Positions 41,448 through 53,093 of a stretch of 64,000 bases of DNA are shown piece after piece. The stretch is from positions 558,001-622,000 of the forward strand of contig PUDQ02000016.1 in assembly GCA_002964805.2 (NCBI GenBank). Reading direction: 5' to 3'. Every line of letters starts with the position of its first letter. Positions within the stretch are counted from its first letter, which is position 1. A model generated the notes under the pieces. That model had not been told where the DNA came from and did no database searches. It saw only the letters and a list, made by a program, of their open reading frames with translations. A program made the position numbers and the translations under genes. Origin of the DNA: Trametes villosa (Eukaryota; Basidiomycota; Agaricomycetes; Polyporales; Polyporaceae).

Positions 41448-44400
41448 CCGGAGGCGCGCTAGGTCCACAGGTACGCCTTCAATCTGTGCACTGTAAATGC
41501 AGTGACTTACCAAACCACGCTAACATTCGCTGTATAGCGCGGCGCGTCCGACGAGCAAGGTCACACTGCAATCGAGGGCGACACGCGAGCTCCAGACCAC
41601 AAGTCCGATACCCCCGTACTCTCCCGCGGAACACAAAGCAGCATGTCGCCGACCGTGCATCTTTACGACACACCCTTGTCCGTCGGAGCTCAAGGATCAT
41701 CCAAGATCATAACTCTTACCTCCGCCCGAGCGGATGCGTGCTCGCGCTCTGGGCCCATTCGCAAGGATGATGAAGACACCCAAAGCTTGTACGCAAGGCA
41801 ACACGTCGTTGATGCGCTGCGACGCGAGAACGAGGACTTGCGGACTCAAGTAGCCGCGATCGCTTTGCAGAACGCCAGCCTCTCGTCCCAGATGGCCGAG
41901 GTGCTCTCACATCTTGATCGCCCCACTCCGCCACAAGGTAGGCCTATAAATTCAGCTTTGTGAAGAGAACCCCGTCGCCTTTGCTGATGCCAAGTACGAT
42001 ATCAGCCCCACAGCCGTGGACACGACTTCGGAGAACTGTTCGTCGAGGAATCCCTTCGTTCCACGCTCCCGGTCAGGAAGGTTGCATCATGACGTAGTAG
42101 GCCGGGTCTTGGAGCGGCGAATTAGTCACGGTGTATGCGCGGCGACACTGCTTCGTGTAAGTCAGCCTTGGAACGAGGTTCACATCACGAAGGACCCAAG
42201 TTCAGCAGTCCGTGCAGCTGTCCGAGTTCGAAGGCCTTTGGCCGGCTTGTTTGGTACTGCCGCAACGAGGTGCAAGTCAAACGTCCGAGGTAGAGTGAGT
42301 CGGTATACATCAATGACTAGATACAAGTTGCGCAGTACATCGAGGTCAACGTTCAAACGTTCATGAGACGGAGGCGGGCGATATGCCTGATCTATCGCGT
42401 GTGCGCCCCGGTGCATAGGACACGTCAGCGTTGGCGCGGCCCGCCGTCGCCTCGTTCGAGCACGGGAGGGGCGGCGTCGACGCCCGCCCAGCTAGACGAT
42501 CAAAACTCGAACCACCGATACGCGACAGAATGTAGCTTTCCCCGGCCGAGGGAGTGCACAGGAGTGCCACACCCAAACAACGCAACTAGAGGACACGACG
42601 TGTCCTCATATTCCGGCTCCGGCGACCGAGGCTAAGCTGAGTAGGCAAGGCGCCAGCACCGAGCGCCCCGAGGCTCATCGTGCAGGAGAGGGGCGGACAG
42701 CGGCCTTGAGCCACTGCTGTCTGTTGGGGAGAGCCTGAGTATCGCCGGCGAGACGTGAAGCGCGGAAGCGAAGACCCTGCACGCACCTGACGCTTCTTCT
42801 GCGGGCTCGAGTCAAGATCGCGGCGTGCACGATTGGCGTCGCAGTACCCCCTCGTTTGTCGTTGGAGACTCGGCGCGACGCGGCAGCGCCACTCCGGATG
42901 CGTCCACCTCGCCCGGCCCTGTTTGAATGAGTCTCGGTCCGTTTGAGGGAGGGGTGGAGAGATCGCGTACACGCAGGGTGGACGGCGGGCGTGCTGACGG
43001 CGGGGCAGCACGGACACGCGCGCCGCGGCGTGTCTGTCCGTGAACACACGTCGGATGCGCCTCGGGCTGTTTGGAAGCGACGGGCGCGAGCGCGAAAGCT
43101 GCGTCGCGAGGGGTAACACAGTGTACAGCGTCATAATAACGTTCTATAGCCCTCTCTCATCGCTCCAGAGGTGCCGCTGACCAACGCTCGAGGTACCCAC
43201 CCTTGAATCACAGGGCGACCGCGTCGTGCGTGTCTTGAGGGCGACATGGGACTGTCGAGAGCGTCCCCGGGCGAGCCTGCCCGGGATGGCGCGGTTGTAA
43301 TTTATTTATATACGCGGCGGGGTCGTCCCGGGGCGTGCGCCCGCGCCATTCGACAGTGCATGGCTTTCTACCACTGCAGGTGAACGCGGCGCGCGGCTGC
43401 TACATCTATCACACACAGAAGGACCTCGATTAGCATCTGTAGCCCTCTTCCACGACTCTCGCAGCGCGATGTCGCGCGTTGCGTAAATTCCGGGGAAGGA
43501 CTCACATAGAGGGTTGCCGGCACTAGCCAATGAAAGACGCTCTCTAAGACCAAGACTTGAAGGGGTAGAAGAGGTTGCCCAAGCCAGTCGGAGAGCAGCC
43601 TGAGAAGAGAGCGCGGTGTACAAGGTGCGCGGTCACGGGGTGCGCAAGGAACGAGGAGGAGTAAACCGTGATTAGCGCGTAGGCGTCATATGCATAGATC
43701 CGGAAAGTGGCGGAGAGTGCAGGAGATGCTTGCGCGAGGATGAGCGCGGCAGCAAGCAATGGACGGGTGTGCAGTGCAGCCGCCAGCGCGGTGCGGCGCG
43801 GGAGCTCGAGCGCGGTCGGCGAGGCTCGCCGTCGTCGCTGTACAGTCGAGCGTAGTGCTGATATTGACTCAGGGCCTTGCGCGCGGCGGGGTAGGAACTG
43901 GGGCGGCCGCTGTGCACATCAGCAAAAGGGGAAATCGGAGCTAGCACGCTACAGCGCGATATGGTGGAGACAGCACGATACAGACGCTCATCGTCTGCGG
44001 CGGACGTGCTGAAGGTTGCTACAGTACGTTGCGGTCTCAAGTCGCATACCACGTAGCCTACAGACATTAATCTTGTGATACCTTGACTCTCTAGATTATT
44101 GCAATGCTTAAACCGCACACGACGTTTGAATAGCACAGGCTACAAGACGCCACACTAGACACGGGTGATAGCTTACCGTGCTCCCTGCGGGGCCTGCCAC
44201 ATACAAGTTAATTTCCACTTCAACGTTGCGCACACCTAGCGGTAGCAGCAAACCTTCGGGAATGCAAAACTATGCGCCCTGTGTTATTCGACTAGTTAAT
44301 GTGAGGGTGCGTATGACATACGAGTTCCCGGAGGCTGCTTGAAGAGGGACGGCGCCCTTTACTTGACGGCGGCGGAGGATCGAAGGACGAAGCGCCTATA

Positions 44401-44452
44401 ACGACGTATGACGTCACCCGGTCACCCCTCATTTGACCGCATATAGCCGCTT
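41448..44452. other. Three-kilobase stretch without a confident gene
   Basis: Short frames occur on both strands. The best are a plus frame at 41643-41963 that includes a likely coiled coil (VVDALRRENEDLRTQVAAIA) and a hydrophobic minus frame around 43544-43759 that could be part of a membrane protein. Neither has a recognisable domain or neat splice partners. AT-rich sequence occurs near 43290-43320 and 44040-44280. Confidence 0.35.
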
Positions 44453-44469
44453 CACTTGAGGGCGACTTT
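44453..44469. repeat. Target-site duplication at the 3' end of the LINE
   Basis: CACTTGAGGGCGACTTT; the identical 17 bases stand at 57465-57481. The last T residues could partly belong to the poly-A tail, so the true length may be 14-17 bp. Confidence 0.88.
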
Positions 44470-44655
44470 TTTTGGCGGTGCACAAACTGGCGCGGCTCGT
44501 AGTGAGCCTTCCAGTAATGTATTGCAAGCTTCGGGGAGCAAGTCCCCTACGCTACAAGTGCAGCCGCACGGGGGGAAATGCGTTACGCACGCAGGCGCGC
44601 CGAGGCGCGCCCCAGTGTGGGACTCCCCGCCGGCGGCACACCAGTAAGTGGCGAT

Positions 44656-47600
44656 TTACCCATCCGGCAGTATACCCACTAAAACCCCCGGTAGATGTAG
44701 CCAGTCCGCTGGTAGCTCCCCCTCGTTCTCCAGTACCCCTCTCCACGTCTCCAGCACCGTGTGCTCAGGCACCGCCATCCTGCCAGCTACCCGCCTGTTC
44801 GTCAGCGCCCGGTCCAAGGTCAGTCGCCTGTTAATGTTCTTCAGCCACCGGTTCCGGATTTCAGCATCCGAAGGATCTCCGTCAGGCGTGCCCTCCCGTC
44901 CGATGACGCGCTCGCATCGCAGTACCCAGATCAGGTGGGCGGACTCCGAGAGCACCAGCCTTGCAAGCCGGGATGCGCCGCGTCGGATTTCGCCCTTTGC
45001 ATCGGGCGTGATGAAGGAGGCGCAGCCCAAGGGGAGGTCGGCGGGGATGGGGTCTGGTAGGGCGATTCTTCTACGGGAGAGGGTACGCCTGGCCAGGGAC
45101 CAGACCTGCTTCGGCCCCGGGGCGGCGCACTCAGTCAGGATGTGTTGCAAGGATTCCAGAGTTCCGCAGGCGGCGCAGAGTGCGCGATTTTCGAAACCCG
45201 GAATGTTAGACCAGTAGCTGCCCACGCGGTGCGCACCGTGCAAGGACCGCCAGATGAAGTCACGACATTTACGGGAGATCACGGGTGCACGGAGCTGTCG
45301 CCATATGGTACCAGCCGCGGGCTCGAGCCCATCTGCTAGGAGCGCGATCGTCTGCTGGGCAGCCCTAACGCGCAGCAGTGTGGACTCCTTTAGAGGCGCA
45401 GTCTTAGTAGCTCTGATGCCCGCGTAGGCTAGCTTCTGGGTGAGCGACGACAGGGCGGCACCCGTGCTCATGAATCCGCGCGGGGGAGGGAGGTGGAAAG
45501 GGCGAAAGGGCATGGGGTCGTTTGCGCCGATCGCCGCAAGGCGGTCAGCTTCTTCGTTCCCTCGCTCCCCGCGGTGCCCTTTCACCCACCGGAAGGTAGT
45601 TGGTGCGCATCTTGTTCTCAGCAGGGCGGCCACTGAGCGGAGTGCGGCCGCGTTTGCCACCCCAATCCATCCTTTAGCCTCCCATGAGGGGAGGTGCTTG
45701 GTAAGGCCATCGACAACGTACTTGGAGTCGCTGACGAAATGGAGCGGGGCGTACGGCGGAACTTTACGGTGAGCTACCTCAATCGCATAGATTTCCGCGA
45801 GCTGGTTGGTCTGCTCCTCGAGAGGTACCCTGACACCGTCATTTCGCCGGTCAGCATCGCCAAACCACACGCCACTCCCCGCGGCCGCGCTTCGTAGGCC
45901 ATTGCCGGAGCACGAGCCGTCCGTGAAGACTTCAGTGTCCTCACTACTCACTTGGAAAGGCCTCGGGGGTCTCAGCGCGGGGAGTGGTGGAGCGCCGCTC
46001 GGCTCGGCGAAGACTCTGAAGACACCCGCCAGGGGGCCATCTGATGTGAGGGAGGGGTCGAAAAGGATTCTCCCGTCCTCAGCGCGTGCAGTCCGGTTTG
46101 CATCCTTCCGGCGCCGGGTGAGGGAGAGGCCGTCGTGGTTGCCAGGCCGCTCCGGGTGCCACACTGCACCGATCTTGTCGATCATCTTGGCGGCCGCGAC
46201 AGCGCACCGGTGCGGGTTGTCACATCCCGCTGAGGTCCGATCCACCACACAGGGTGTACACGGGCATGCTGCCTGTCGAAGGTGCGTACCATCATTCTCT
46301 CTCACCCTCTCGGCTACGGCGAGACACTGTTTTGTCGAGCGTACAGCATGGTTCGCTCTAAGGCACTTCGCTGAGCGCGAGTTCGCCGAGCTGCGGCCAG
46401 GCAGCAATTCGAGGTGGTACCATATCGGCAGGTCCACACGTAGTGCCTCAGACGGGTTCGCCGAGGAGCAGCTGATCTTGAATTTCCCAGCCGCGGTGAT
46501 CATGCGTCGCAGCAGGTCCGGGAGCCCAGCCGACCGCCGAGTGCTCACTTTCCAGGACTGCAGGAACGTGTTTATGCGGGCCAGCGGGTCTACGGACCTC
46601 GAGTCCGCGGCCACCGCTCTCGCCAGGAGGGAATCCGCAAGTGCGGTCCACGGTTGACGCTTAAAGCCTATCTGCAGGTAGGATTTGCACCACATGAGCT
46701 CGATCGCCTCGTTTCGGGACTTGACATCAAGCAGCTTCAGTCCGCCCTCCTCAATCGGTCCGTATAGGGTTTCCCGTGCTACACGGGGGTGTGCGTCCCC
46801 CGCCCACACAAAACGAGCGACGATCTTGGTGAGGGCGGCCTCTACCGTTTGCGGCATACCCTGGGCGACTGCGAGAAACTGCGTCCGCCCGCCTACCTCC
46901 ATGTTGACCACAAGCCTCCGTCCATTCAGGGAGGGCCTGCTTGCGTCCCACTTCGCAAGGTTCCGTTCGACAGTTTCGAGGATCCTCGTCCATGGCGCGG
47001 CTGCGTCTGTCCGGTTCCCGATCCAGGCTCCGAGGGACCGTATGGCAACACCATCCGGTACTATGTGCACGCCCTGCGGTATGGGGTCTGCGTCCGGTCG
47101 GAGGCGGCGCGAGTCGACGACAGACCGCCGGTAGTCCAGGGTGCCCACGGGTATGACCTCTGTCTTTTCAACGTTGAAACGCGCTCGTGAGGCTCGGCAC
47201 CACGCTTCCGCGATCTCGAGGACCTGGCTATAATCGTCACGCGCGTCAAGGAACACGGTAGTGTCGTCGGCAAAAAGTTTCGCTATAAGCCGCTCGCTCT
47301 CCCCGGGGAGGGATAGACCTCGCAGCGGGGAGCAGCGCAACGCATTCGCCAGTGGCTCAATTGCGAGGTTGAAAAGTAAGCATGACATGGGGTCTCCCTG
47401 GCGGACACCCCGGCGAATTCGGAAGAAGGCGCTTTTAACCCCGTTTATTATTACGCAGCTCTCGGCGCCGAGGTACAGATTCTCGACAGCACGGATGAAG
47501 CTCTCGGGGAAGTTTAGGTGCCTCAGAACCCTCCAGAGGTACCTGTGGTCAATTCTGTCGTACGCTTTCTCCTGGTCAAGGGCGACCAGCACTCCGTTCA

Positions 47601-49833
47601 CCTCCTCGGCCTCCGCGTACTCAAGCACCAGCTGGGATAACCTGATGTGGTCGAAAATACGCCTGCCCGGGATGAAGCCCGCCTGGTCGGTGTGTACCAG
47701 AGCCGGGGCAACCGCCACCAGCCTGTTCGCGATCGCCTTGGTCATCAGTTTGTAGTCCGAGTTCAGTAAGGTGATCGGTCGATAATTCCCAATCTCACGC
47801 TTATCCTTCTTCAGCTTGTAGATCGGGCATATCCAGCCCTGCGCGAAAGACGACCCCGGCATCATTCCGTGTCGGCTAATGTCGTTGAAGACCGCCGCCA
47901 GGGCAGCCGCGATGTCGACTGCAGGCCTCCCACGGCGGGAGTCAGAGTCATACCACCGCAGGTACGCCTTCCAGACCTCTGAGGGGAGCCCGTCAAGCCC
48001 CGGGGACTTGTTGCATGCCGCAGCCTTTATCGCGTCCGCGACCTCGTCACGCGATAGCTCGCTGTCCAACTCGTCACGCAGACTGTCGTCTAGTCTGGTT
48101 GTCGTGGTTGTCAACGCGGCGTCGATGTATTCATCGTGTAGTGCTTCGTTCTCGGCACACCCATCGTCCTGTAAGGTGTCGTAGAAATCCGCGGCGATCC
48201 GTACCATTGTCTTCGTGTGGTTCGTGAAACGAATTTGGTCCGGCACGGGTTCCCGCATGGAGAACATCACCTCGGATGCCAGAGGCGTGGCTCCCTGCCG
48301 GCACCAGTGCTTGGTAATGGTCTCGGAATGCGCCCAGTGCCGTGTCGCGGTGTTCCTTCGTTGCCAGCCGAAACGTTTCCGTTCGAGTTCACGGAGCTTG
48401 GTTTGTAAGACGGCAACATTGCGGACAAGGGCTTCATTTGTCTCCCGTGGAGCATCCGGGGCTCGCGGTTCGTTCAGGAGGGAGTGGAGGTCTGCCTTGA
48501 GGCCGTCAATCTGCTTCTGAAGTTTCGGGACGCGGGCACGCGCGCGTGCTCTGGCCTCCTTCGTAAGCTGTTCTTTAAAGGTCTCATAGGCACGCTGGGG
48601 GTTCCGCTCGAGGGTTCTGGCACCGATCGAGGCAAGGTCACCCGCAAGGGCAGCTCCCAGTCGTCTCATTGTCTTTTGCATTTCAGTATCGTTGAGGAGG
48701 TGCGAGGGCATCACCCACCGCCCCTTCCCCACGTAGGGGGCTTTATAATTAGCAGCTTCAACTGAGACAAGGTCATGGTCTGTGGGTACACCCGATTCAG
48801 TTATGGCCCAATTGTCGCAGTCTCGCTCCATTCGCCTATTCACATAAATGCGATCTATCCTGGATTGGGAGCCAGTACCGTCTTGGAGGTATGTGAAGGC
48901 GCGCGTACCGGGGTTCGCATATCGCCAGCCGTCGCACACGTTCAGCGCGGTGCAGAGGGAGTTCAGTGCATCATTTTGCAGGACGGCGTCCTCGCGCTGC
49001 GGGAGTCTGTCTAAGGCAGCTTCCACCATGTTGAAGTCGCCTAGGAGGAAGTCGACACGACCAAGGCGCCTGTCCTCCAGCATCTTCCAGAAGGCTGCGT
49101 TTTCCGCTCGGTCGTTTGGGGCGTAGACGTTGAGGACACGTATAGTACGGTCCTCCGACCATGGGATGCAGGCTAGGAGCGCGCGCCCTGGCACAATGCA
49201 CTGGAAAGTCGGTGCGGCACCTTTTAACATGCGCTTGTTGACGACAAAAGCCACCCCTTTTGCGCCTGTACTGCGGGCTGCATCAGGAGAGTGGGCTATG
49301 TAGAGATGCCGCCCGAAGAGCGCGTTTAGGCTCGTAAGTCTTTCATCGCTGAGGTGCGACTCCTGGACAGCTAGTATCGCAATGCGGGCTTCGCGCACCA
49401 ACTGATTTAGCAGCATCCACTTGTCTGATACTCCTGATCTGTCCGGCACGCCGAAACCCTTCATATTCAGGGAAGCGACTTTCAAGCGTGCGCACGACTT
49501 GTTCTTCCTCTGGGGGGCGTCGGCAGTGCTCGGTACGTCGTTCGTTTGGTCAGTTTCGCGTCCTGTCGCTTGCGGCTCCGCCCGCGCCGCATTCGGAGCA
49601 TGTTCATCACCCCGGGCTTCAGTTGCGCCAGCCAGGGCGCAGGCATCATCGCGCGCAGCGCTGCCGGTCGTCGCAGGCTCCCCGTCGTCGCGAGCCCAGT
49701 TGGCAGAGGGACCCGGGCGGCTCGGGGGAGACTGAGGCAGATGTCCGAGGTCGTTGGAAGTGTCCGTGGGGTGGGGTGTGTTTGTCTGTGGAGTATTCGT
49801 GGTTGAGTAGGTGTCCTGCATGGTATCAACCAT
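44656..49833 (-). CDS. LINE ORF2: AP-type endonuclease, reverse transcriptase, RNase H
   Basis: One uninterrupted frame of 1725 codons. After a Thr/Pro/Ala-rich leader the endonuclease begins near residue 117 (LKVASLNMKGFG), with A-V-Q-E-S-H, V-L-N-V-Y-A-P-N, LLGDFNMV and the C-terminal TDHDLVSVEA. Reverse transcriptase follows: GNYRPITLLNSDYKLMTKAI near 681, DQAGFIPGRRIFDHIRLSQL, ALDQEKAYDRIDH, GVRQGDPMSCLLFNLAIEPL and the FADDTTVFL active site near 853. RNase H is near 1302 (FTDGSCSG, QTNQLAEIYA, VSDSKYVVDGL, WVKGHRGERGNEEADRLA). The end has a CxxC-H-C site (CAACGTLESLQHILTEC). All catalytic motifs look intact, so the protein may be functional. It nicks target DNA and reverse-transcribes the element RNA. 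Confidence 0.94.
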   Translation of the reverse strand: MVDTMQDTYSTTNTPQTNTPHPTDTSNDLGHLPQSPPSRPGPSANWARDDGEPATTGSAARDDACALAGATEARGDEHAPNAARAEPQATGRETDQTNDVPSTADAPQRKNKSCARLKVASLNMKGFGVPDRSGVSDKWMLLNQLVREARIAILAVQESHLSDERLTSLNALFGRHLYIAHSPDAARSTGAKGVAFVVNKRMLKGAAPTFQCIVPGRALLACIPWSEDRTIRVLNVYAPNDRAENAAFWKMLEDRRLGRVDFLLGDFNMVEAALDRLPQREDAVLQNDALNSLCTALNVCDGWRYANPGTRAFTYLQDGTGSQSRIDRIYVNRRMERDCDNWAITESGVPTDHDLVSVEAANYKAPYVGKGRWVMPSHLLNDTEMQKTMRRLGAALAGDLASIGARTLERNPQRAYETFKEQLTKEARARARARVPKLQKQIDGLKADLHSLLNEPRAPDAPRETNEALVRNVAVLQTKLRELERKRFGWQRRNTATRHWAHSETITKHWCRQGATPLASEVMFSMREPVPDQIRFTNHTKTMVRIAADFYDTLQDDGCAENEALHDEYIDAALTTTTTRLDDSLRDELDSELSRDEVADAIKAAACNKSPGLDGLPSEVWKAYLRWYDSDSRRGRPAVDIAAALAAVFNDISRHGMMPGSSFAQGWICPIYKLKKDKREIGNYRPITLLNSDYKLMTKAIANRLVAVAPALVHTDQAGFIPGRRIFDHIRLSQLVLEYAEAEEVNGVLVALDQEKAYDRIDHRYLWRVLRHLNFPESFIRAVENLYLGAESCVIINGVKSAFFRIRRGVRQGDPMSCLLFNLAIEPLANALRCSPLRGLSLPGESERLIAKLFADDTTVFLDARDDYSQVLEIAEAWCRASRARFNVEKTEVIPVGTLDYRRSVVDSRRLRPDADPIPQGVHIVPDGVAIRSLGAWIGNRTDAAAPWTRILETVERNLAKWDASRPSLNGRRLVVNMEVGGRTQFLAVAQGMPQTVEAALTKIVARFVWAGDAHPRVARETLYGPIEEGGLKLLDVKSRNEAIELMWCKSYLQIGFKRQPWTALADSLLARAVAADSRSVDPLARINTFLQSWKVSTRRSAGLPDLLRRMITAAGKFKISCSSANPSEALRVDLPIWYHLELLPGRSSANSRSAKCLRANHAVRSTKQCLAVAERVRENDGTHLRQAACPCTPCVVDRTSAGCDNPHRCAVAAAKMIDKIGAVWHPERPGNHDGLSLTRRRKDANRTARAEDGRILFDPSLTSDGPLAGVFRVFAEPSGAPPLPALRPPRPFQVSSEDTEVFTDGSCSGNGLRSAAAGSGVWFGDADRRNDGVRVPLEEQTNQLAEIYAIEVAHRKVPPYAPLHFVSDSKYVVDGLTKHLPSWEAKGWIGVANAAALRSVAALLRTRCAPTTFRWVKGHRGERGNEEADRLAAIGANDPMPFRPFHLPPPRGFMSTGAALSSLTQKLAYAGIRATKTAPLKESTLLRVRAAQQTIALLADGLEPAAGTIWRQLRAPVISRKCRDFIWRSLHGAHRVGSYWSNIPGFENRALCAACGTLESLQHILTECAAPGPKQVWSLARRTLSRRRIALPDPIPADLPLGCASFITPDAKGEIRRGASRLARLVLSESAHLIWVLRCERVIGREGTPDGDPSDAEIRNRWLKNINRRLTLDRALTNRRVAGRMAVPEHTVLETWRGVLENEGELPADWLHLPGVLVGILPDG

Positions 49834-50432
49834 AACATGCAGTCAGGCAGGATATTCCGCCTGCCACGGAGGGGTCTGCACTCGGGTAGGGCAGCGTGGT
49901 CCGCTCCACGGTCCTATCCTCCGGCTTGAGCCTCTCGGCGCGGCTCTCCCAGGCCTCAATAGGCCGCCGCAGGGGCGGAGTATTATCTCCTACTCACGAG
50001 CTTTCCTGCGCTCATAGAGCGAGTAAATGTGGGCATCGCGAGGACAGCCGAGTCGGGGCGCGCAGGGCGGATTCACTGCTGCCGGTCAACTCAGACTTGT
50101 GCGCATTTTGGTAGTACGCCGCGCGTCATTGCGGGTACGCGCGTCGAATCGCTAGACGGGGTATGGGACACGCTTCGGATTAGTTAGTGCAGTAGATGGG
50201 AGTAGATACAGCCCCTATTATGTACAGTATGGGAGGAGGGCGGGATGTAGCTCATGTACTTCATTCCCCAATGGGCTTACATGAACAGCATCTCAGTAGT
50301 GGTAGGATCATACGGCGATGCACCGAGCGGCTCACAAAAGGCTCGCGTGCGTCAAGAAAAGAGAAGGGAGAGGAAGAGGAGGTGAAGGCGGGACGTCAAG
50401 ACGCGCGCGCGCGCGTAAGCGGGAGGGACACC
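49834..50432 (-). other. Spacer between LINE ORF1 and ORF2
   Basis: About 600 bp with no long frame in the element direction. ORF2 must be translated by reinitiation, an internal entry or a frameshift further upstream; nothing specific is visible. Confidence 0.5.
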
Positions 50433-53093
50433 TTAGGGACGCGACGAGCCCGGGTACGATCCGTTATGGCGCGAGGGGGCGGGCTGGTAACCAGAGTCGT
50501 GGAGAGTCGTGCCTCGCCATCCTCGCGGCATTTCATTCCGTGGCCCCCACCCGTCTTGTTGCTGCTCAACGGGGGCAGCAGCGCGTGCGCGCGCGTCCTC
50601 ATGGTGGCCCATGCGCTCCGGGACGGGCGGTGCGCCCGCGGGCGCGTCCGTCTGGTAGCAGTAGGTCTGCCTGTACGGAGCGGTGGGCGCAAAGACCGGT
50701 GCATGTCGCGGGGGAGGCGGGGCGAGCACGTGTCCTGCAGCACCTGTCGCGGGTCCCGCATCACGCGTGGCGTCCTGCTGCGTCTTAAGCCGCGGGGCCT
50801 GGTTTGGCTTCGCGGGCTTCGCGAGCTTCGCAGGTTTTCCTCGTGACGCGCGGGATCGGCCGCCCGCGCGGGGGGGCGGGGCGAGCGGCGCGGTTGCTTC
50901 ATCCGAGAGGTCCAGTCCGCTGAACCAGCCAGGGAGGGAGGGGAAGGGGCAGTCGTCATCGACATGATCGCCCGCGTGGCAGATCGCGCAACGGACAGGC
51001 GGCAGTGCCCAGATGAACCCGCCGTTCGGTCCCGGGGAGGGGATGACCATTTTGCGCAGGTCGTCCTGCCATCTTCTCCAAGCTTCCTCGTTCTTCGTCG
51101 GTGCCTCGCAGTACACCGCCGCGGTGACGGTAAGTGCGCCCGTGTCCTCGTCAACCAGCTCTCGTACGTCAAGCTCGATGTCGTTGACGAGGGAGCGCGC
51201 GACGACGAAGGGGTCTCCGCCTTGGATTCCCTTATCGTCGTGCTTGATGAGCTCCGCGATCGCCCCGAGGTTCGTAGGCGATAGGAAGAAGCCCAGGACG
51301 ATTGCGCGGACGCTTCGCTCATTCGGGAAGGGGAAGCCGCAGAGCGTGAACAGATACTCGGACGGGCCCGTGATCTCACGATGGATGGAGAGCGACATGC
51401 GGTTCGTGGACCACTCCGTGCTTTCAAGGAGGAAGTTCGTGGTTTGCACCCTGAGATCGCGGATAATCCACAGGGAGGAGTTGTCGCTATCCTCGTCCTC
51501 AGAGGTGGTGATCGGCGGCGGGAGGATGCTGAACTCGGAGTCGTTCGTGATGATGGCCACAACGCGTGTCAGGGCCGCGGTCGCACGCGCAACCTGTTCC
51601 TCGTTCCTGAGCGTGCCCAGGTAGTGAATTTCCGCGCCGCAGAAGGTCCCCTTCGGGAACGACTCGATCATTGCGACGTCCTTGCGGGACATGCCACGTA
51701 CGAGATCGCGTGGGCCGCGCCTGTGCTTAGTGGGAAAAACGAAGCCCTTCGGGCACTTCATGATCTCGAGCGTGCCGAAACGCGTCGTCCAGGTCATCCG
51801 GGGAGGAGGGGGCGGCGCGACGGGCGGCGCAAGGTTCATGATCGCAGCTCTCTTCAGCTGGGCAGCAGACGGCGCGTGCATACTCGCAGCTAGGGAACGT
51901 GACGAGGACGACGATTTCTGCGGTCGGTTTGTCGCGGGCATCCGCGACGCCGACGGTTTTTCGGCGGCCGGGCTTAGTGGCACGGGGTCGACCTCCATTC
52001 GGTCTACGCGTGCAGCCTCAGCGTACGCGTCGCTGCTTCTTTCGCCGGGATGTCTTCCCTGACTCATATTGCGCTGTGCCACGCGTCCGGGCGGGGCGGG
52101 AGGGTGCGCCGAGGCCGCCATGTTCGCCGGGACGGCCGGGTGCTCTGGCACGGGGGAAGGGAGGGAGGAGGGGAAGAGGGGCAGTACCGCCGCGATGAGC
52201 GACGGCGGGATGGCCGTCATCGTTTGCACCGGCCCGAAAGCAGCGTTCAGAGCTCGGATAATGGTATCCGAGAGGCCGTCTCCCGTCGGCTCGGTCAGCA
52301 GGGCAGGGAGCATGTACGGTTCGCAGAGACCAGCCCGTGCCGCGGCGTGGAAGTACTGAGCCGCGCGCCGTAGGTAGCGTATGAGCATTTCAGCGTAGGC
52401 AGCTTCCATCGGTTCCTGCTCCGGGTGATCGTATGTCGGAGCGGTCGGGGACGGGGCCGGGGGAGCAGGGGGCGCATCGTGGGGAGCGTGGTCAGATGCA
52501 GGGGCGGGAGCGCTTTCAGCCGGGAGCTGCAGCAGTGCTGGGTTGATTGTCGTGTACACCGCGCCCGGGGGGAGGGCAGAGGATGGCTCATGCCGCGCAC
52601 CCGCGTCAAGCGACGGGTGGTCATCGGGATCGTGCGCGTGTGAGGTCGACTGCGCCATGAAGGGGTCATAATTCACGACGACGGTCGGCTGCAGCTCCCC
52701 AGTGCGTTTCCTCTTGTTCTCGCGGGCGTCCGCAGTCTGCGACGTATGCGGCGGGACGCGCTGAGGAGACGTGTCGCATAGTCCCAGTCTCGGAGTCGCA
52801 GATCTTCGAGGGGATGTATTTGCGGGGGTGGCATGAGAGGAGAGGTGGCCGAGTACGTACTTGTCAAGCCACTCATCATCACTTATCGCCACACGGGCTT
52901 CCTCTGGGGCTGTGGCGAGCGGCGGTGCGGATTGGTATCCCAGCACATAGCGTGCGTTCGCGCGGTTTGTCGGTGTCGGCGTCGCAGGATCCGGCACCAG
53001 CGGCGATGCGGACGGGTGCTCGTCGTTGAAGAAGGGCGAGTTCGTGATGCTCTTAGTACAGGTAGGATTCAGTACGCGGCGGTGAGCGAGCAC
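50433..53093 (-). CDS. LINE ORF1: Gag-like protein with CCHC zinc knuckle
   Basis: A frame of 886 codons on the element strand. The N-terminal third is Pro/Ser/Ala-rich; the middle has the more structured part (RFGTLEIMKCPKGFVFPTKH, MIESFPKGTFCGAEIHYLG, NRMSLSIHREITGPSEYLF, NERSVRAIVLGFFL). One CCHC knuckle, CAICHAGDHVDDDC, follows near residue 730, then a basic Pro/Ala/Arg-rich tail. ORF1 proteins of Tad-like LINEs bind element RNA and form ribonucleoprotein with ORF2. The ATG at 53093 lies inside a small overlapping frame (53053-53283), so the true start is uncertain. Confidence 0.85.
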   Translation of the reverse strand: MLAHRRVLNPTCTKSITNSPFFNDEHPSASPLVPDPATPTPTNRANARYVLGYQSAPPLATAPEEARVAISDDEWLDKYVLGHLSSHATPANTSPRRSATPRLGLCDTSPQRVPPHTSQTADARENKRKRTGELQPTVVVNYDPFMAQSTSHAHDPDDHPSLDAGARHEPSSALPPGAVYTTINPALLQLPAESAPAPASDHAPHDAPPAPPAPSPTAPTYDHPEQEPMEAAYAEMLIRYLRRAAQYFHAAARAGLCEPYMLPALLTEPTGDGLSDTIIRALNAAFGPVQTMTAIPPSLIAAVLPLFPSSLPSPVPEHPAVPANMAASAHPPAPPGRVAQRNMSQGRHPGERSSDAYAEAARVDRMEVDPVPLSPAAEKPSASRMPATNRPQKSSSSSRSLAASMHAPSAAQLKRAAIMNLAPPVAPPPPPRMTWTTRFGTLEIMKCPKGFVFPTKHRRGPRDLVRGMSRKDVAMIESFPKGTFCGAEIHYLGTLRNEEQVARATAALTRVVAIITNDSEFSILPPPITTSEDEDSDNSSLWIIRDLRVQTTNFLLESTEWSTNRMSLSIHREITGPSEYLFTLCGFPFPNERSVRAIVLGFFLSPTNLGAIAELIKHDDKGIQGGDPFVVARSLVNDIELDVRELVDEDTGALTVTAAVYCEAPTKNEEAWRRWQDDLRKMVIPSPGPNGGFIWALPPVRCAICHAGDHVDDDCPFPSLPGWFSGLDLSDEATAPLAPPPRAGGRSRASRGKPAKLAKPAKPNQAPRLKTQQDATRDAGPATGAAGHVLAPPPPRHAPVFAPTAPYRQTYCYQTDAPAGAPPVPERMGHHEDARARAAAPVEQQQDGWGPRNEMPRGWRGTTLHDSGYQPAPSRHNGSYPGSSRP

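Noticed and set aside
41643..41963. Plus frame with coiled coil as a gene
   Set aside because: Short, no splice partners and no recognisable family; left as part of an unassigned region.
43306..44136. Hydrophobic minus-strand frames as a membrane protein gene
   Set aside because: The hydrophobic pieces are in different frames and I could not connect them with convincing splice sites.
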